From Bacteroidales bacterium (lineage in GTDB: Bacteria > Bacteroidota > Bacteroidia > Bacteroidales > Muribaculaceae), in the NCBI GenBank assembly GCA_014800685.1, contig JAAVFQ010000009.1, positions 25,434 through 89,433 on the forward strand: a stretch of DNA of 64,000 nucleotides. The letters run 5' to 3'. Position 1 is the first letter of the stretch, and every line of letters begins with the position of its first letter. The translations under genes were made by a program, and so were the position numbers. Of the stretch, positions 63,172 to 64,000 are shown piece by piece. The notes beneath the pieces are model-generated. The model was not told the DNA's origin. It searched no databases and saw only the letters and a program-made list of their open reading frames with translations.

Positions 63172-64000
63172 ATGAGTGATAAGAAGAGAATAGCCAAGAA
63201 TACATTTGCCCTCTACGTGCGAATGATATTTGTGATGGCAATCACACTCTTCTCCTCACGAATAGTTTTGGAGAAGCTGGGAGTCACTGAGTTTGGCGTC
63301 TACAGTTCGGTAGGAGGCGTGGTGGCCATGCTCAGTTTTCTTAATGCTACGCTGAGCACCGGCACATCAAGATTTATAACCTTTGAGCTTGGCAGGGAGG
63401 ATTCGCGGCGGCTTCGGGAGACGTTCAGCACGGCATTTTATACTCACCTCATCCTTGCCCTTATAGTGGTATTGGCATTAGTGGCCGGCGGCTCGTATTT
63501 CGTTAGCCATAAGCTTGTGATACCGGATTCGCTGCAGACTCCGGCATTATGGACATTCTATATATCAGTCTTCACAGCCTTTATCAGCTTTACCCAGGTG
63601 CCCTATACGGCCATGATAATAGCGAATGAGAAGATGAGTATTTACGCATATATCGGCATCGTGGAAGCATGCGGGCGTCTTGGAGTGGCCTACGCTATCT
63701 CGTTAGCGCCCATAGAGAAGCTGATATGGTATGCGGCACTCACGGCCGGCCTGCAATTAACGGTAGCACTCTCCTATCGTTTTTATTGTCTACACAGATA
63801 TGAAGAGTCGCGGTTTGCTCTGATCTTCAAAAGGGAAATTTGCAAAAAGCTGCTGCGATTTTCGGGATGGAATCTGCTGGCCAACGTGTCGCAGATGCTC
63901 TCCACGCAAGGGCTTATAGTGCTGATCAATATGTTTTTTGCGCCGGCGCTCGCAGCTGCCCAGGCCATAGGAAATCAGATATCCTCGGCCATGACCCAGT
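63172..64000 (+). CDS. Wzx-like polysaccharide flippase, N-terminal part (cut by window edge)
   Basis: Integral membrane protein of the MOP/Wzx group, about 276 codons in the window. It begins NTFALYVRMIFVMAITLFSSRIVLEKLG, then EFGVYSSVGGVV, the family pattern of O-antigen/capsule repeat-unit flippases. Seven or so helices are present and the frame is open to the end. The start ATG at 63172 lies 85 bp after rfbB. It should move undecaprenyl-linked repeat units across the inner membrane. Confidence 0.88.
   Translation, partial: MSDKKRIAKNTFALYVRMIFVMAITLFSSRIVLEKLGVTEFGVYSSVGGVVAMLSFLNATLSTGTSRFITFELGREDSRRLRETFSTAFYTHLILALIVVLALVAGGSYFVSHKLVIPDSLQTPALWTFYISVFTAFISFTQVPYTAMIIANEKMSIYAYIGIVEACGRLGVAYAISLAPIEKLIWYAALTAGLQLTVALSYRFYCLHRYEESRFALIFKREICKKLLRFSGWNLLANVSQMLSTQGLIVLINMFFAPALAAAQAIGNQISSAMTQ

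Overview
The window is a chromosomal segment of a Bacteroidales bacterium, most likely a gut Muribaculaceae-type organism. Four observations support this. Promoters are of the Bacteroidota type (TAnnTTTG at -7, TTTG or TTG about 20 bp upstream), and Shine-Dalgarno sites are scarce. The proteins include lineage markers: a PorE-like type IX secretion protein, a GSCFA protein, DUF4105, a YARHG protein, an UpxY-type antiterminator, and SecA with a long insertion. The NusA is short. Family placement within Bacteroidales is inference.

Layout. 1-10.6 kb (minus strand): the 5' part of metG, a small envelope pair (zinc-ribbon/YARHG membrane protein and an M15 peptidase lipoprotein), nudC and folK, a LicD-type and a GT2-type surface-glycan gene, and the rimP-nusA-infB translation cluster. 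11-15.5 kb (plus): tRNA-Leu(CAA), a membrane-anchored TPR/LuxR-type regulator, and an outer-membrane beta-barrel receptor. 15.5-26.5 kb (mostly minus): a thiamine-uptake operon (TPP riboswitch, TonB receptor, PnuT), a porin, a carbonic anhydrase/DMT/thiol peroxidase cluster, an FKBP, a fluoride channel, an EFR1-type flavo-ferredoxin and a lipoprotein. 25.8-29.6 kb (minus): the succinate dehydrogenase/fumarate reductase operon, followed by tRNA-Arg(TCT). 30-35.3 kb: a PNGase F-like secreted protein with a type IX sorting tail, divergent from porE and a GSCFA gene. 35.4-45.3 kb (minus): secA, an alkaline-phosphatase-superfamily protein that appears to have lost its active site, a DUF4105 protein (possibly the lipoprotein N-acyltransferase Lnb), asnS, and rluB with a large NNGYQPRQ tandem-repeat tail. 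45.8-60 kb (plus): a candidate small RNA, hpt-adk-sufE, a POT transporter, tyrS, a lipoprotein, a Sel1 protein, an Lrp regulator, a YfhO protein, a degenerate methyltransferase-like protein and a Ca2+ P-type ATPase. 60-64 kb (plus): the start of a surface-polysaccharide locus (long leader, UpxY-like antiterminator, rfbA, rfbB, Wzx-like flippase) that runs off the end.

Most genes are housekeeping or envelope genes. The least explained material is non-coding. It includes a family of hairpin elements of about 200 bp with terminal inverted repeats (two full copies, one fused-ends copy, one solo end). It also includes a recurring leader element (gtgaga ... tctcacttac) at three places, a 28-bp exact repeat shared by two intergenic regions, and a compact promoter-to-terminator unit of about 70 nt. 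No CRISPR array, intact insertion sequence, prophage or rRNA operon was seen.
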